Positions 34,944 through 43,257 of a stretch of 64,000 nt of DNA are shown in pieces (within the stretch, counting starts at the first letter, position 1; every line of letters begins with the position of its first letter). A model generated the notes under the pieces. The model ran no database searches. It was not told where the DNA came from and was given only the letters and a program-made list of their open reading frames with translations. The stretch is taken from the NCBI GenBank assembly GCA_017631275.1, contig JAGBTQ010000009.1:1-64000 (forward strand), written 5' to 3'. The translations under genes were made by a program, and so were the position numbers. The stretch comes from Alistipes sp. (GTDB lineage Bacteria > Bacteroidota > Bacteroidia > Bacteroidales > Rikenellaceae).

Positions 34944-37751
34944 ATGAGAAAATTTTTACTTAATTTCAAGGCTGCGCTTGCATCTGTGGCAATGGTTGCT
35001 GTCGTAGCTTTCTCAGCAGTGTCGTGTCAGTATGACGATACTGATATCTGGGATAAGATTGGAGAGATTGAGCAGAATATTGCCGATCTTCAGGAGCGTC
35101 TCGACACTGAGCTCACAGCAATCAAGGCTCTTCTCGACGGTCAGGTGACCGTGAAGGATGTGCAGCAGCAGTCAGATGGTAGCAAGATTATTATTCTTTC
35201 TGACGGCTCACGCATCACTGTATATCCTAAGGGTGGTGGCCTCTCTAACATCATCACCGTTGTTGAGGAGGATGGCGTGAAGTACTGGGCTATGTACGAC
35301 GGCCTTGGCAATGCAATTGCTATTGTTATCAATGGTCAGAAGGTGCCTGTGGCTGAGTCTAAGCCTATGACTCAGGTTGTTGATGGCGTTATCGAGGTGT
35401 CGTTCGACGGCGGTAACACATGGATTCAGACAGGCTACGATCAGTCTGTTGCCGACAGCATCATCAAGGATGTTGAGGTGGTTTACTCTGACTGGCAGAC
35501 CGACGCTGAGGGCAATCCTTTGGCTATCTACTGCAAGATTACCTTCGCTGACGGCTCTGTAGCTAAGGTGGGTATGCAGAATGGTAAGATTGTGTTGCCT
35601 TACGACATGATCTTCGTGCCTTATGGTGCAAGTGTTCCATTCACTCTTGAGGTTAGCGACGTTGCCGACTTCATCAACACCTCACCACGTGGCTGGGAGT
35701 GCGACGTTGAGCACGATGCTAAGCGTGGCGCAATGACCCTTACTTTCTATGCTCCTACACTCGCTGAGGTTGAGTCTGGCGAGGCTCTTGGCGAGGGTGT
35801 TGCTAAGCTTATGGTGGTGTTCAACAATGGCTCAACTGCTATTGCAAGCATCAAGCTCTCAACAAATCCTGCAAAGGTTGACTTCACTTACCAGGGTGTA
35901 TATGTTGAGGCTGGTTACGGCACTAACTACCTTCTTTGCGGCTTGATTGGTGCTGGTAGCTTCAATGCAGACACTATCATCACCAACTGTAACAAGGTTC
36001 TCTCTGAGAATGCCACTGTATCGGGTATCACTCAGCTCTCTTTGATGGAGTCTAACAATGTATATATCCCTTACACTGAGCTTCGCTCTGCAGCTCTCAA
36101 GGCTGGTGACGAGTACGTATTCTGGTATGTAGCTCCTCGTAGCGATGAGAACGATGGCTTGTATGTTGTTGCATCTGAGCTTATTGCCGAGAACTACAAA
36201 CATAGCTCTGCTGCTCTTACCGTTGCTTCACAGTCATTCTTCGATGTAAACGTTCAGTTCAAGGTTGTTGGCTCTGAGGGCTATATGCTTGGTCTTGTTA
36301 AGGCTGACGAGTTCTCAGCATCTGAGCTTGCAGCATACTACACCGAGAATTACGACTACCTCAACGCTACACGCGCTGATGTTAACTTCTCAGGCTCTAT
36401 CCTCGAGCTCATGGAGGCTACTAACCAGCCTTTGGAGTATGGCACAGAGTATACTTTGTGGTATATCGCTAAGAACAAGAACCATAAGGTTCTCGAGGAT
36501 AACGTTCTCTCATGGAACTTCTCTACTAAGGGCTTCACTGAGGGTGGTGCTCTCGAGGTTGCGGTTGTTGGCGAGCCTGTAGTTAGCTATCAGAGCATCG
36601 AGGCTAATATCAACTCTAATGGCAAGCACATCATGCTTATCTACAACGTGTTGCCTTCATACATGGCTTCAGCATATCCTGATGATGCACGTATCATCGA
36701 GATGCTTATGACTGAGGGCGTGAAGACCGTTACCGATGGTGGCGTTGCAGCATATTTCGATGGTGCTGAGGCTGGCGAGGCTATCACTTTGTTTGCCGTT
36801 GCTATCGACGAGGAGGGTAAGATTGGTAAGCCTTTCAAGCAGGAGTTCACAACTAAGAACTTCGAGTACAACGACCTTGCAGTAACTCTCCACCTTGTTG
36901 ACTATAAGGTAGATAACACCATGATTGCTGTTGAGTGCGAGGGTGCTACACGCTTCAAGTATGTATATTGCGCTCTTAGCGATAGCAAGTGGAAGGATGT
37001 CTTTGGTGGCACAGCTAAGAAGGCTGGTCAGTATATCATCATGAACCCTACATCGTCATATATTTATGATACTGATACTACTCCTTTGGTTGATGGTAGC
37101 ATCTTCCTCAGCGGTCTTAACACCGAGACTGAGTATGTCCTTGTTTGCGTTGCTGTAGATGCTAATGGCGTTATCTCACAGCCTGCAACATGCTACTTCG
37201 AGCCTATTGCCAACATCGGTAACATGGTTAAGCGCACAGACCCTAACTGGGCTGAGGGTAAGCCAGTTATCTCTCTTGGTGGCACAACTGAGGTAGAGTT
37301 CTTCAACTTCGTATGGTACACCACACCACAGAAGGGCTATATTGCTTACTCTATGGTTGATCACCCATATAACTTGGTTAGCGACTACTTCGGTACAAAT
37401 GTCAACACTCCTGAGAAGCTTGTTGCCTATATCGTTGCTGGTTGCGACAATGGCAAGCGTGACTGTGGTCACAAGTGTGAGTACCGCGAGGATGGCAACT
37501 ACTCACGCACATGGCAGGAGATGGAGGATCTCAACGGTGACGGCCGTATTGATCCAGACGAGTGGGTAACACACTACGAGGACGGCTTCCCAGGTGTATA
37601 TAACTTCTACTTCTACGGTACTAAGGGTGAGCACCGCATCTATGTTACATGGGTAGGCGAGGATGGCAACTTCCACGAGCCATTCGTTTATAATCCTACT
37701 ACTGATCAGGAGGAGGAGCTTAATGCGGAGAATTTCCCTGGCTACTTTTAA
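34944..37751 (+). CDS. Large surface lipoprotein with DUF4988-like N terminus
   Basis: 935 aa. The lipobox AVSC (about Cys29) is followed by a coiled coil with DIWDKIGEIEQNIADLQERL-type heptads (about 34-62). A DUF4988-like beta domain comes next (ITVYPKGGG, then an EDGVKYWAMYDGLG segment). Four or more Ig/FN3-like domains then run to about 780. Near the C terminus DLNGDGRIDPDE (about residues 860-871) has the spacing of a calcium-binding EF-hand/dockerin loop. It is probably displayed on the outer membrane and binds a glycan or host ligand. The gene is monocistronic with a consensus promoter. Function is unknown. Confidence 0.75.
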   Translation: MRKFLLNFKAALASVAMVAVVAFSAVSCQYDDTDIWDKIGEIEQNIADLQERLDTELTAIKALLDGQVTVKDVQQQSDGSKIIILSDGSRITVYPKGGGLSNIITVVEEDGVKYWAMYDGLGNAIAIVINGQKVPVAESKPMTQVVDGVIEVSFDGGNTWIQTGYDQSVADSIIKDVEVVYSDWQTDAEGNPLAIYCKITFADGSVAKVGMQNGKIVLPYDMIFVPYGASVPFTLEVSDVADFINTSPRGWECDVEHDAKRGAMTLTFYAPTLAEVESGEALGEGVAKLMVVFNNGSTAIASIKLSTNPAKVDFTYQGVYVEAGYGTNYLLCGLIGAGSFNADTIITNCNKVLSENATVSGITQLSLMESNNVYIPYTELRSAALKAGDEYVFWYVAPRSDENDGLYVVASELIAENYKHSSAALTVASQSFFDVNVQFKVVGSEGYMLGLVKADEFSASELAAYYTENYDYLNATRADVNFSGSILELMEATNQPLEYGTEYTLWYIAKNKNHKVLEDNVLSWNFSTKGFTEGGALEVAVVGEPVVSYQSIEANINSNGKHIMLIYNVLPSYMASAYPDDARIIEMLMTEGVKTVTDGGVAAYFDGAEAGEAITLFAVAIDEEGKIGKPFKQEFTTKNFEYNDLAVTLHLVDYKVDNTMIAVECEGATRFKYVYCALSDSKWKDVFGGTAKKAGQYIIMNPTSSYIYDTDTTPLVDGSIFLSGLNTETEYVLVCVAVDANGVISQPATCYFEPIANIGNMVKRTDPNWAEGKPVISLGGTTEVEFFNFVWYTTPQKGYIAYSMVDHPYNLVSDYFGTNVNTPEKLVAYIVAGCDNGKRDCGHKCEYREDGNYSRTWQEMEDLNGDGRIDPDEWVTHYEDGFPGVYNFYFYGTKGEHRIYVTWVGEDGNFHEPFVYNPTTDQEEELNAENFPGYF

Positions 37752-37763
37752 TTTGTTGTGATA

Positions 37764-37839
37764 AGGGGTCGATTGCGGCCCCTAGAAAAAATGCCACCAA
37801 TGGGACGTACATCTAGTACTACCCATCGGTGGCATTTTT
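37764..37839 (+). terminator. Hairpin pair and terminator after the surface lipoprotein gene
   Basis: A first hairpin AGGGGTCG/CGGCCCCT (37764-37783) is followed by a long one: AAAAATGCCACC-x-ATGGG with CCCAT-x-GGTGGCATTTTT (37787-37804 with 37822-37839). Its T5 and A5 ends would work in both directions. Confidence 0.85.
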
Positions 37840-37887
37840 GCCGAGTGTAGCACTCGGCACCCTTCTGACAACAAATTTTATCTTCCT

Positions 37888-37914
37888 CATCTATCCCATC
37901 TATCCCATTCTCCC
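37888..37914. repeat. 9-nt tandem repeat (CATCTATCC)
   Basis: Two perfect CATCTATCC units and one CATTCTCCC. This is the complement-strand form of the ATAGGG-type 9-nt family and again lies between convergent genes. Confidence 0.85.
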
Positions 37915-37920
37915 ACACAC

Positions 37921-37953
37921 AAAAAAAACGCAGAGCCTACGCCCTGCGTTTTT
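37921..37953 (-). terminator. Terminator of the recF-dciA operon
   Basis: The stem AAAACGCAG/CTGCGTTTT (37925-37933 with 37944-37952) is directly after the dciA stop on the minus strand and continues into a run of eight T. Confidence 0.88.
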
Positions 37954-38244
37954 CTATCTCACTATTATCGCATTTATCAGCCTCACGCCGGCACGCTCGT
38001 TTAGGAGCTGCATTATGTGGTCGCGGCGGAAGAATATCTCGTTGCGCACCACGCTCGAGCTTATACCTATATATAATATATGGTTTTCGAGGCGTATCTC
38101 GTGGGTGTGCATTGCGGCATATTCACCCACTATCTCTCGCCAATATTCGGGTAGCTTGCCCTCGGCAATCTTTGCGGCTACGTATGGACGCTTGAAAAAC
38201 TCCTCCAATACCTCGCCTATGAGTCGTGTTCGTGTGCGTTTCAT
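37954..38244 (-). CDS. DciA-like protein (DUF721), replicative helicase loader candidate
   Basis: 96 aa. The single DUF721 domain spans the protein: the N-terminal TRTRLIGEVLEEFFKRP helix, the conserved LPEYWREIVGEYAAMHT segment (about 32-48) and the KH-like strand LENHILYIGISSSVVRNEI. DUF721 proteins include DciA, which loads DnaB in bacteria without DnaC. Its start overlaps the recF stop by 4 nt (ATGA), so it is co-translated with recF; that pairing with a DNA-repair and replication gene fits the role. A terminator follows immediately. Confidence 0.82.
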   Translation of the reverse strand: MKRTRTRLIGEVLEEFFKRPYVAAKIAEGKLPEYWREIVGEYAAMHTHEIRLENHILYIGISSSVVRNEIFFRRDHIMQLLNERAGVRLINAIIVR

Positions 38245-39329
38245 AGTGTTGCTGTGCCCTCTGTTACGTTGAATAGTCTATACTCTGCACCTGCCTCACT
38301 CAGAGTACGTTGCAGACGGTGCTTGTTGCAGTCTGTTATCATTATCTGCCCGAAGTCTGCGCCACCCACTATGCGCAGTAGCTCTGCCACACGCCCCATG
38401 TCTAGCTTGTCGAATAGGTCATCAAGGAGGAGTATCGGCCTTTCGCCACAGCTCTCTGCCACCACTCTATATTCTGCCAATTTTAGCGCTATGAGGAAGG
38501 ACTTCTGCTGTCCCTGCGAGCCATACTTGCGTAGCGGATAATCGCCTATGGTGAAGGCTATGTCGTCGCGGTGTATGCCCACTGTTGTGTGCTCGTTTAT
38601 TATATCTTTTTGGCGTGCTGCGAGCAGCAGTTCGCTCAGTGGCGTATGCTCTAGTTCCGAGCGATACTCTATGCCTATTTTCTCGCGTCCGCCACTCAGC
38701 TGTGCGTAGTACTCCTCGACTATCGGGCGCATCTGTGCGATGACCTCTTTTCGGCGGTTGTGTATCGCTGTTGCCGCCATGTCGAGCATCTGATCGTAGA
38801 TTAGGAGCATCTCCTCCGAGGGGTTGTTTTTTAGTAGCTTGTTGCGCTCCTGAAGTGTTGTGTTGTAGCGTATTAGCGCTGCGAGGTATTGGCGGTCAAT
38901 CTGCGATATCAGGCGGTTAATATATCGTCGTCGCTCCTCTGCCGAGTCGCTTATCAGCGCCGTGTCGGCGGGCGACACAACCACTATCGGAAAGTGTCCC
39001 ACATGGTCTGACAGCTTGTCATACTCCTTGCCATTGCGCTTTAGTGTCTTGCCTGTGCGTCGGCTGTAGCTGCACACCACCTTCTCTATGCGGCCACTGT
39101 CGCTACGAAACGAGCCGTCGACGATGAATGCCTCCTTGCCGTGGCATACCACCTGGCTATCTGCCAGCGTCTGCATCGAGCGTGCCAGGGCGAGGTAGTG
39201 CACCGCATCGAGGATGTTTGTCTTTCCTGCGCCGTTGTCGCCCACAAAGCAGTTTATCTCCGCCGATAGCTCCAGCCTCTCGTCGCCAATGTTTTTGAAG
39301 TCTATGATTGATATGTTCTCTATTGTCAT
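38241..39329 (-). CDS. recF: DNA replication and repair protein RecF
   Basis: 362 aa SMC-like ATPase. Walker A is GDNGAGKT (30-37). The signature motif is in GSQGQQKSFLIALKLAEY and Walker B is PILLLDDLFDKLD. It loads RecA at single-stranded gaps with RecO and RecR. The start is the ATG at 39329; an upstream in-frame TTG (39380) lies before the -7 box TACATTTG (39351-39358), and the recF family begins a few residues before the IxNFRN-type segment (IIDFKNIGDERLEL), as here. Downstream dciA overlaps it by 4 nt. Confidence 0.95.
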   Translation of the reverse strand: MTIENISIIDFKNIGDERLELSAEINCFVGDNGAGKTNILDAVHYLALARSMQTLADSQVVCHGKEAFIVDGSFRSDSGRIEKVVCSYSRRTGKTLKRNGKEYDKLSDHVGHFPIVVVSPADTALISDSAEERRRYINRLISQIDRQYLAALIRYNTTLQERNKLLKNNPSEEMLLIYDQMLDMAATAIHNRRKEVIAQMRPIVEEYYAQLSGGREKIGIEYRSELEHTPLSELLLAARQKDIINEHTTVGIHRDDIAFTIGDYPLRKYGSQGQQKSFLIALKLAEYRVVAESCGERPILLLDDLFDKLDMGRVAELLRIVGGADFGQIMITDCNKHRLQRTLSEAGAEYRLFNVTEGTATL

Positions 39330-39350
39330 AATCGTCGCTCTTTGCTTCTG

Positions 39351-39358
39351 CAAATGTA
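39351..39358 (-). promoter_or_regulatory. -7 promoter element of recF
   Basis: TACATTTG on the minus strand, 21 nt before ATG 39329, matches TAnnTTTG. The -33 element is unclear. Confidence 0.5.
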
Positions 39359-39677
39359 CAAAAAAAAGCGAAAAGCGCAAACACCTTACTTCTCACCTTT
39401 TCCCTTTCACCTATCACTTTCTGCTTTCCCCGTTCGTCTTTCCCTTTTCACCGTTCATCTTGCTTTATTGCCCGTTCGCCCCTCGATACGCAAAAATGCT
39501 CATTGTGCTTGCAATCAACGATTTTTTTGCATAAATATTATCATATTTAGGAAATTCTTTCTATATTTGCGAGTCCTTTTTTTTAATGAGAATGTGTAAT
39601 GTGTGTAATGGTGTGATTGTTAGGACTTTAGCATTGAAATATTTAATTTTTAACAATAATTATTTTTTATTAACACA
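39359..39677. other. Divergent intergenic region, pyrimidine-rich
   Basis: No gene is seen. About 39385-39485 is a C/T-rich low-complexity stretch with loose 9-nt periodicity. A plus-strand -7 box TATATTTG (39562-39569) lies 108 nt before the small peptide gene and is its likely promoter; the -33 element is unclear. The leader after it is very A/T-rich. Confidence 0.6.
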
Positions 39678-39812
39678 ATGAAAACTAAGAATCTTTTCGA
39701 GCAGGAGTATGTAGCTCCTGAGTTGGAGGTTATCTCAATGACTGTTGAGGCTGGTTTTTCTCTCTCTACTGGCATCGCCGATGCTGAGGAGGACAACTTT
39801 GGTGATTTCTAA
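39678..39812 (+). CDS. 44-aa acidic peptide, function unknown
   Basis: A short ORF starts at ATG 39678 with an A/T-rich leader and ends TTC TAA at 39812, only 13 nt before the next start. It reads as a basic start (MKTKNLF), a YVAPELEVISMTVEAGFSLS core and an acidic tail ending DNFGDF. The Y-x-x-P-E-x-E-V-I pattern is one I recognise from short unannotated Bacteroidales proteins next to surface-protein genes. There is no signal peptide or lipobox. It could be a secreted peptide precursor or a translational leader for the downstream gene; both are inference. Confidence 0.6.
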   Translation: MKTKNLFEQEYVAPELEVISMTVEAGFSLSTGIADAEEDNFGDF

Positions 39813-39825
39813 ACCTATTGCAACT

Positions 39826-42336
39826 ATGAAGAATTTGTTTAAGAATTTGATGCTTGTTGCAGTAGCTGCAATGGCATTCACAGCATGTACCGAGACTAAC
39901 GACGAGGTAAATGCTGTAGTTAACAAGACTCGTTATGAGTTCACAGCAAACATCGCTGAGGAGACTCGTTCTGGCTTCGCTGAGAAGGAGGAGGGCGCAA
40001 CTGCTTATAAGTCTGAGTGGCACGAAGGTGACCAGGTTAAGATTTTCGTAGATGGTTATGACCCTATCGTTAAGAATATTTCAGTTGACGGTAAGTTTGA
40101 GTTGGAGTTGGAGAATGCTCCTGAGTCATTCTTTATGACAGTTGTTTCTCCTGCTGAGTCATGGTCTAGCCAGAGCTCATGTACTATCCCTACTGAGCAG
40201 ACTCCACTTGCTAACTCTGTAGATCCTAAGGCTCACTTGTTGCAGGCTCAGAACGTGTCTGTATCCAATGGCTCTGCTGATGCTATTAATATGACTCACC
40301 AGAAAGCTTACGGTAAGATGACCGTAAACGGTGTTGATTTCGCTATCGACCACGTTGTTGTTGACCTTAAGGGTACTTTCTATAGCTACGACCGTGAGCT
40401 CTCTTACACTATCAACGCTACTAATGTTCAGAACAACACATTCTGGTTTGCTACTGAGCCTATCGATGTTGCTGAGTTCACTGTTACTGCTTACGACGCA
40501 CAGGGTAACTCAGTTGCTAAGACTGTTGATGTAGCTGCTGCTGGCAAGACTATGTCATTCCAGTATGGCCGTGTAGGTACTTTCTCAGTATCTGGTCTTG
40601 AGGAGGCTGCTGTACCAATGTTTACTAGCGCTGCATATAATGGAAATTCTGGTGATAAGGTTGTAAAGTTGTACAGCGATACATTGGGTGAGTTGTGGAT
40701 GAACTTCTATGGTTCAAATTCTCTTCTTTCTAATGATAATTGGATTAATCCTGGTCAGTATGGCAAGGATAATGGTATGTACTTCGGAAGCAATTATGGT
40801 CAGTACAAGCCTGTTGGTTTTTCACAGTTCTTGACAGCTGCGCCTAACTGGTTCACTCTTGATGTTAGCATCGTTGATGGTAAGTATAAGTTCGTAATCA
40901 ATGCGGATTACACTAATATGTACGACGGCGTTGTTTTGGAGAATGCTACTTTCATCGGAGAAATTCCAGGTCTTGGTATGCCTGATATGCGTACACCACT
41001 TGCTACACCTGAGGTAACATACGAGTTGAATGGTAAAACACTTACAGTGTCTTGGACTCCTGTTGATGGTGCAGTAGGCTATTATGTTCACGATTATTAC
41101 TATGATATTGATACCACAATTACCGATACTACTCTTACTGTAGAGCTTTCAGAGTACAAGTGGTACTATATCTATGTAACTGCTCTTGCAGTGGCTGACG
41201 ATGCAAACGTTAAGAACTCGGCTGAGGCTGAAATATCATTCGAGTTGAGGGATCCACGTACTGTTCTTTCAGTTCCTGCAAATGTAAATGCTACAGTTGA
41301 CGGACGATATGCAACAATTGAGTGGTCTGCTGTTAGGGGTGCTGATTACTATACTCTTTACTACTACCAGAACGGAGACCATTATATTGATGTAACCTCT
41401 GGTACATCACACACTATTGATGTAGGTTTCAATGTATCTAATCTATGGGTATATGTATTTGCAAAGGCTAACGATGATAACCCAGATTATAAGTCGTCAA
41501 CTTCTTGGGATGCTAATGTGGTAGTTAATACTGGTAAAGATCCAGATATGATTGCACAGTATATGTGGGATGGATCATTCGTTTGGCAAAGCTCAGGTTA
41601 TTTCCAGTGGACTGATGGTGATTATGGCTCAGGTTGTTATTTGAATCTATATTTGAATGCTGCTGATCGTCCAGGTAACAATTCTATTAAGCCAGGTGTT
41701 TATTATGGTACTAATTCTGCTAGTCCAGGTGTTGGCGAGTTTAGTGTGAAAATTGGCGGTACATCATTTGCTCCATTCTATTCTATTTACAACTCATACA
41801 TCAATTCAACTCATGAATTGGAGGTTAAGGTTGTTGATGATCAGTATGTAATTGTATTTACATATGGTAGTGAATCTCATGGTTACAAGGGTAAGCCTGA
41901 TGGTTTCGTTCTTCCAAGCGAGGGTGATGACTCTGGTGATGACTCTGGTGATGACTCTGGTGATGGCTTTATTCAGATGACAAAGTTGTATTATGATAGC
42001 TCAGCTGCAAATTTGCATAACTTTATTTTGACTAATGATGATCAGAGCAGCAAGCTTACTCTATCATTTAATAATCAGGATGTTCTCAATAGCTACATTC
42101 CTGTGTATACATATACAAGCCAGAGTCTAAACAACGCTAACAGCAACCCTGGTTACTTTACTTTGCAGTATGCAGATGCAAAGATTAATGGTACTTCATA
42201 CTCTCTTGGTGCTACGGGTCACACGTTGAAGGTGCTTTCAGCTTCAAATGGTGGAAATCACGAAATGGAGTTGTATGTTGTAACTAGCAACGGAACAGAG
42301 TATAAGTTTAGATTCTCAGGATCTTTGGGTTTGTAA
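39826..42336 (+). CDS. Fimbrillin-like surface lipoprotein with FN3 domains
   Basis: 836 aa. The signal peptide ends in the lipobox AFTAC (about Cys21). The N-terminal half resembles fimbrillin-family proteins: YEFTANIAEETRSGF (about 36-50) then KSEWHEGDQVKIF (about 60-72). Two FN3 domains follow (about 398-590: LTVSWTPVDGAVGYYV and ATIEWSAVRGADYYT). An Asp/Ser linker, EGDDSGDDSGDDSGDG, separates a C-terminal beta domain. The start is ATG 39826, 13 nt after the peptide gene. The TR motif in the N-terminal part could be a protease processing site, as in fimbrial pilins; that is inferred. A terminator follows. Confidence 0.7.
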   Translation: MKNLFKNLMLVAVAAMAFTACTETNDEVNAVVNKTRYEFTANIAEETRSGFAEKEEGATAYKSEWHEGDQVKIFVDGYDPIVKNISVDGKFELELENAPESFFMTVVSPAESWSSQSSCTIPTEQTPLANSVDPKAHLLQAQNVSVSNGSADAINMTHQKAYGKMTVNGVDFAIDHVVVDLKGTFYSYDRELSYTINATNVQNNTFWFATEPIDVAEFTVTAYDAQGNSVAKTVDVAAAGKTMSFQYGRVGTFSVSGLEEAAVPMFTSAAYNGNSGDKVVKLYSDTLGELWMNFYGSNSLLSNDNWINPGQYGKDNGMYFGSNYGQYKPVGFSQFLTAAPNWFTLDVSIVDGKYKFVINADYTNMYDGVVLENATFIGEIPGLGMPDMRTPLATPEVTYELNGKTLTVSWTPVDGAVGYYVHDYYYDIDTTITDTTLTVELSEYKWYYIYVTALAVADDANVKNSAEAEISFELRDPRTVLSVPANVNATVDGRYATIEWSAVRGADYYTLYYYQNGDHYIDVTSGTSHTIDVGFNVSNLWVYVFAKANDDNPDYKSSTSWDANVVVNTGKDPDMIAQYMWDGSFVWQSSGYFQWTDGDYGSGCYLNLYLNAADRPGNNSIKPGVYYGTNSASPGVGEFSVKIGGTSFAPFYSIYNSYINSTHELEVKVVDDQYVIVFTYGSESHGYKGKPDGFVLPSEGDDSGDDSGDDSGDGFIQMTKLYYDSSAANLHNFILTNDDQSSKLTLSFNNQDVLNSYIPVYTYTSQSLNNANSNPGYFTLQYADAKINGTSYSLGATGHTLKVLSASNGGNHEMELYVVTSNGTEYKFRFSGSLGL

Positions 42337-42361
42337 TAGTTAATATAACCTAATATCTTCT

Positions 42362-42395
42362 TCGGAGCTTCCTTCTCGGGAGCTCCGATTTTTTT
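42362..42395 (+). terminator. Terminator after the fimbrillin-like gene
   Basis: The stem TCGGAGCT/AGCTCCGA (42362-42369 with 42381-42388) is followed by seven T. Confidence 0.88.
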
Positions 42396-42396
42396 A

Positions 42397-42459
42397 TTAG
42401 GACGAATAGGACGAATAGGACCAATAAGACGATTAAGACGATTAGGACCAATTAAGACG
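42397..42459. repeat. 9-nt tandem repeat array A (ATAGGACGA / ATAAGACGA)
   Basis: Six consecutive 9-mers (TTAGGACGA, ATAGGACGA, ATAGGACCA, ATAAGACGA, TTAAGACGA, TTAGGACCA) and a partial seventh. Confidence 0.93.
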
Positions 42460-42460
42460 G

Positions 42461-43081
42461 TTAGACATTTTGTCCGCAACCATCATAGAGGTCTTAAGGT
42501 CTTAACGGTCATAATAGCGAGATGCCCAATAGGACGATAGGACTATTAGGATATTTATCATTGTCCGTGACTATCTTAATGCTCTTTTAGTCTTAAGGTC
42601 TTAATGGTCTTACAATATCTATCAAGCGTTAGCGCCCCCATCGTCCCCATCAAGCGTAAGCGCCCCCATGAAAAAGCGCACCCCCTCCATGTGCGCGGGT
42701 ATTAAAAATAATACCCGAGGAGAATAGGACCAATAAGACGATTAGGACCAATAAGACGATTAGGACCAATAAGACGATTAGGACGATAAGACGATTAAGA
42801 CGATTAAGACCAATAAGACGATTAGACATTTTGTCCGCAACCATCATAGAGGTCTTAAGGTCTTAACGGTCATAATAGCGAGATGCCCAATAGGACAATA
42901 GGACCAATAGGATATTTATCATTGTCCGTGACTATCTTAATGCTCTTTGGGTCTTAAGGTCTTAATGGTCTTACAATATCTATCAAGCGTTAGCGCCCCC
43001 ATCGCCCCCATCATGCGTAAGCGCCCCCATGAAAAAGCGCACCCCCCCCATGTGCGCGGGTATTAAAAATAATACCCGAGA
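42461..43081. repeat. 361-nt tandem duplication with internal 9-nt array
   Basis: Two nearly identical blocks of about 260 nt, 42461-42720 and 42822-43081, are offset by 361 nt. Between them is array B (42724-42821), about eleven 9-mers alternating ATAAGACGA and TTAGGACCA. Each block contains two half-units with TTGTCCG and GGTCTTAAGGTCTTAA, then CATCAAGCGTAAGCGCCCCC-type sequence, the hairpin GCGCAC/GTGCGC (42676-42696) and the hairpin CGGGTATT/AATACCCG (42696-42717). No ORF with coding character is present. The whole 42337-43257 gap is otherwise gene-free. Confidence 0.93.
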
Positions 43082-43084
43082 ACG

Positions 43085-43138
43085 ATAGGGAGAATAGGGT
43101 AGATAGGGAGAATAGGGTAGATAGGTAAGATAGGGAGA
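43085..43138. repeat. 9-nt tandem repeat array C (ATAGGGAGA / ATAGGGTAG)
   Basis: Six consecutive 9-mers alternate ATAGGGAGA and ATAGGGTAG, with one ATAGGTAAG. The unit differs from arrays A and B by a few bases. Confidence 0.95.
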
Positions 43139-43214
43139 ATATAGCAAGAGTGGTGCGCTCTCATCGAGAGTCAGCGTTACCCATCAAGCGTAAGCGCCCC
43201 ATCGACCATAATAA

Positions 43215-43243
43215 AATGAGCGATAGGTTCACTATCGCTCATT
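43215..43243 (-). terminator. Terminator of the four-helix-bundle gene
   Basis: A perfect 12-bp stem AATGAGCGATAG/CTATCGCTCATT (43215-43226 with 43232-43243) ends 15 nt after the stop; TTTTATTATGG follows on the minus strand. Confidence 0.8.
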
Positions 43244-43257
43244 CCATATATACTCAT

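Noticed and set aside
42650..42847. Minus-strand ORF with Leu/Ile/Val repeats
   Set aside because: It is just the translation of the 9-nt repeat (three codons per unit) and has no start-site context or coding bias.
42397..43138. CRISPR-like repeat array
   Set aside because: Unit is only 9 nt, repeats are contiguous with no unique spacers of constant length, and no cas genes are near. It is a minisatellite.
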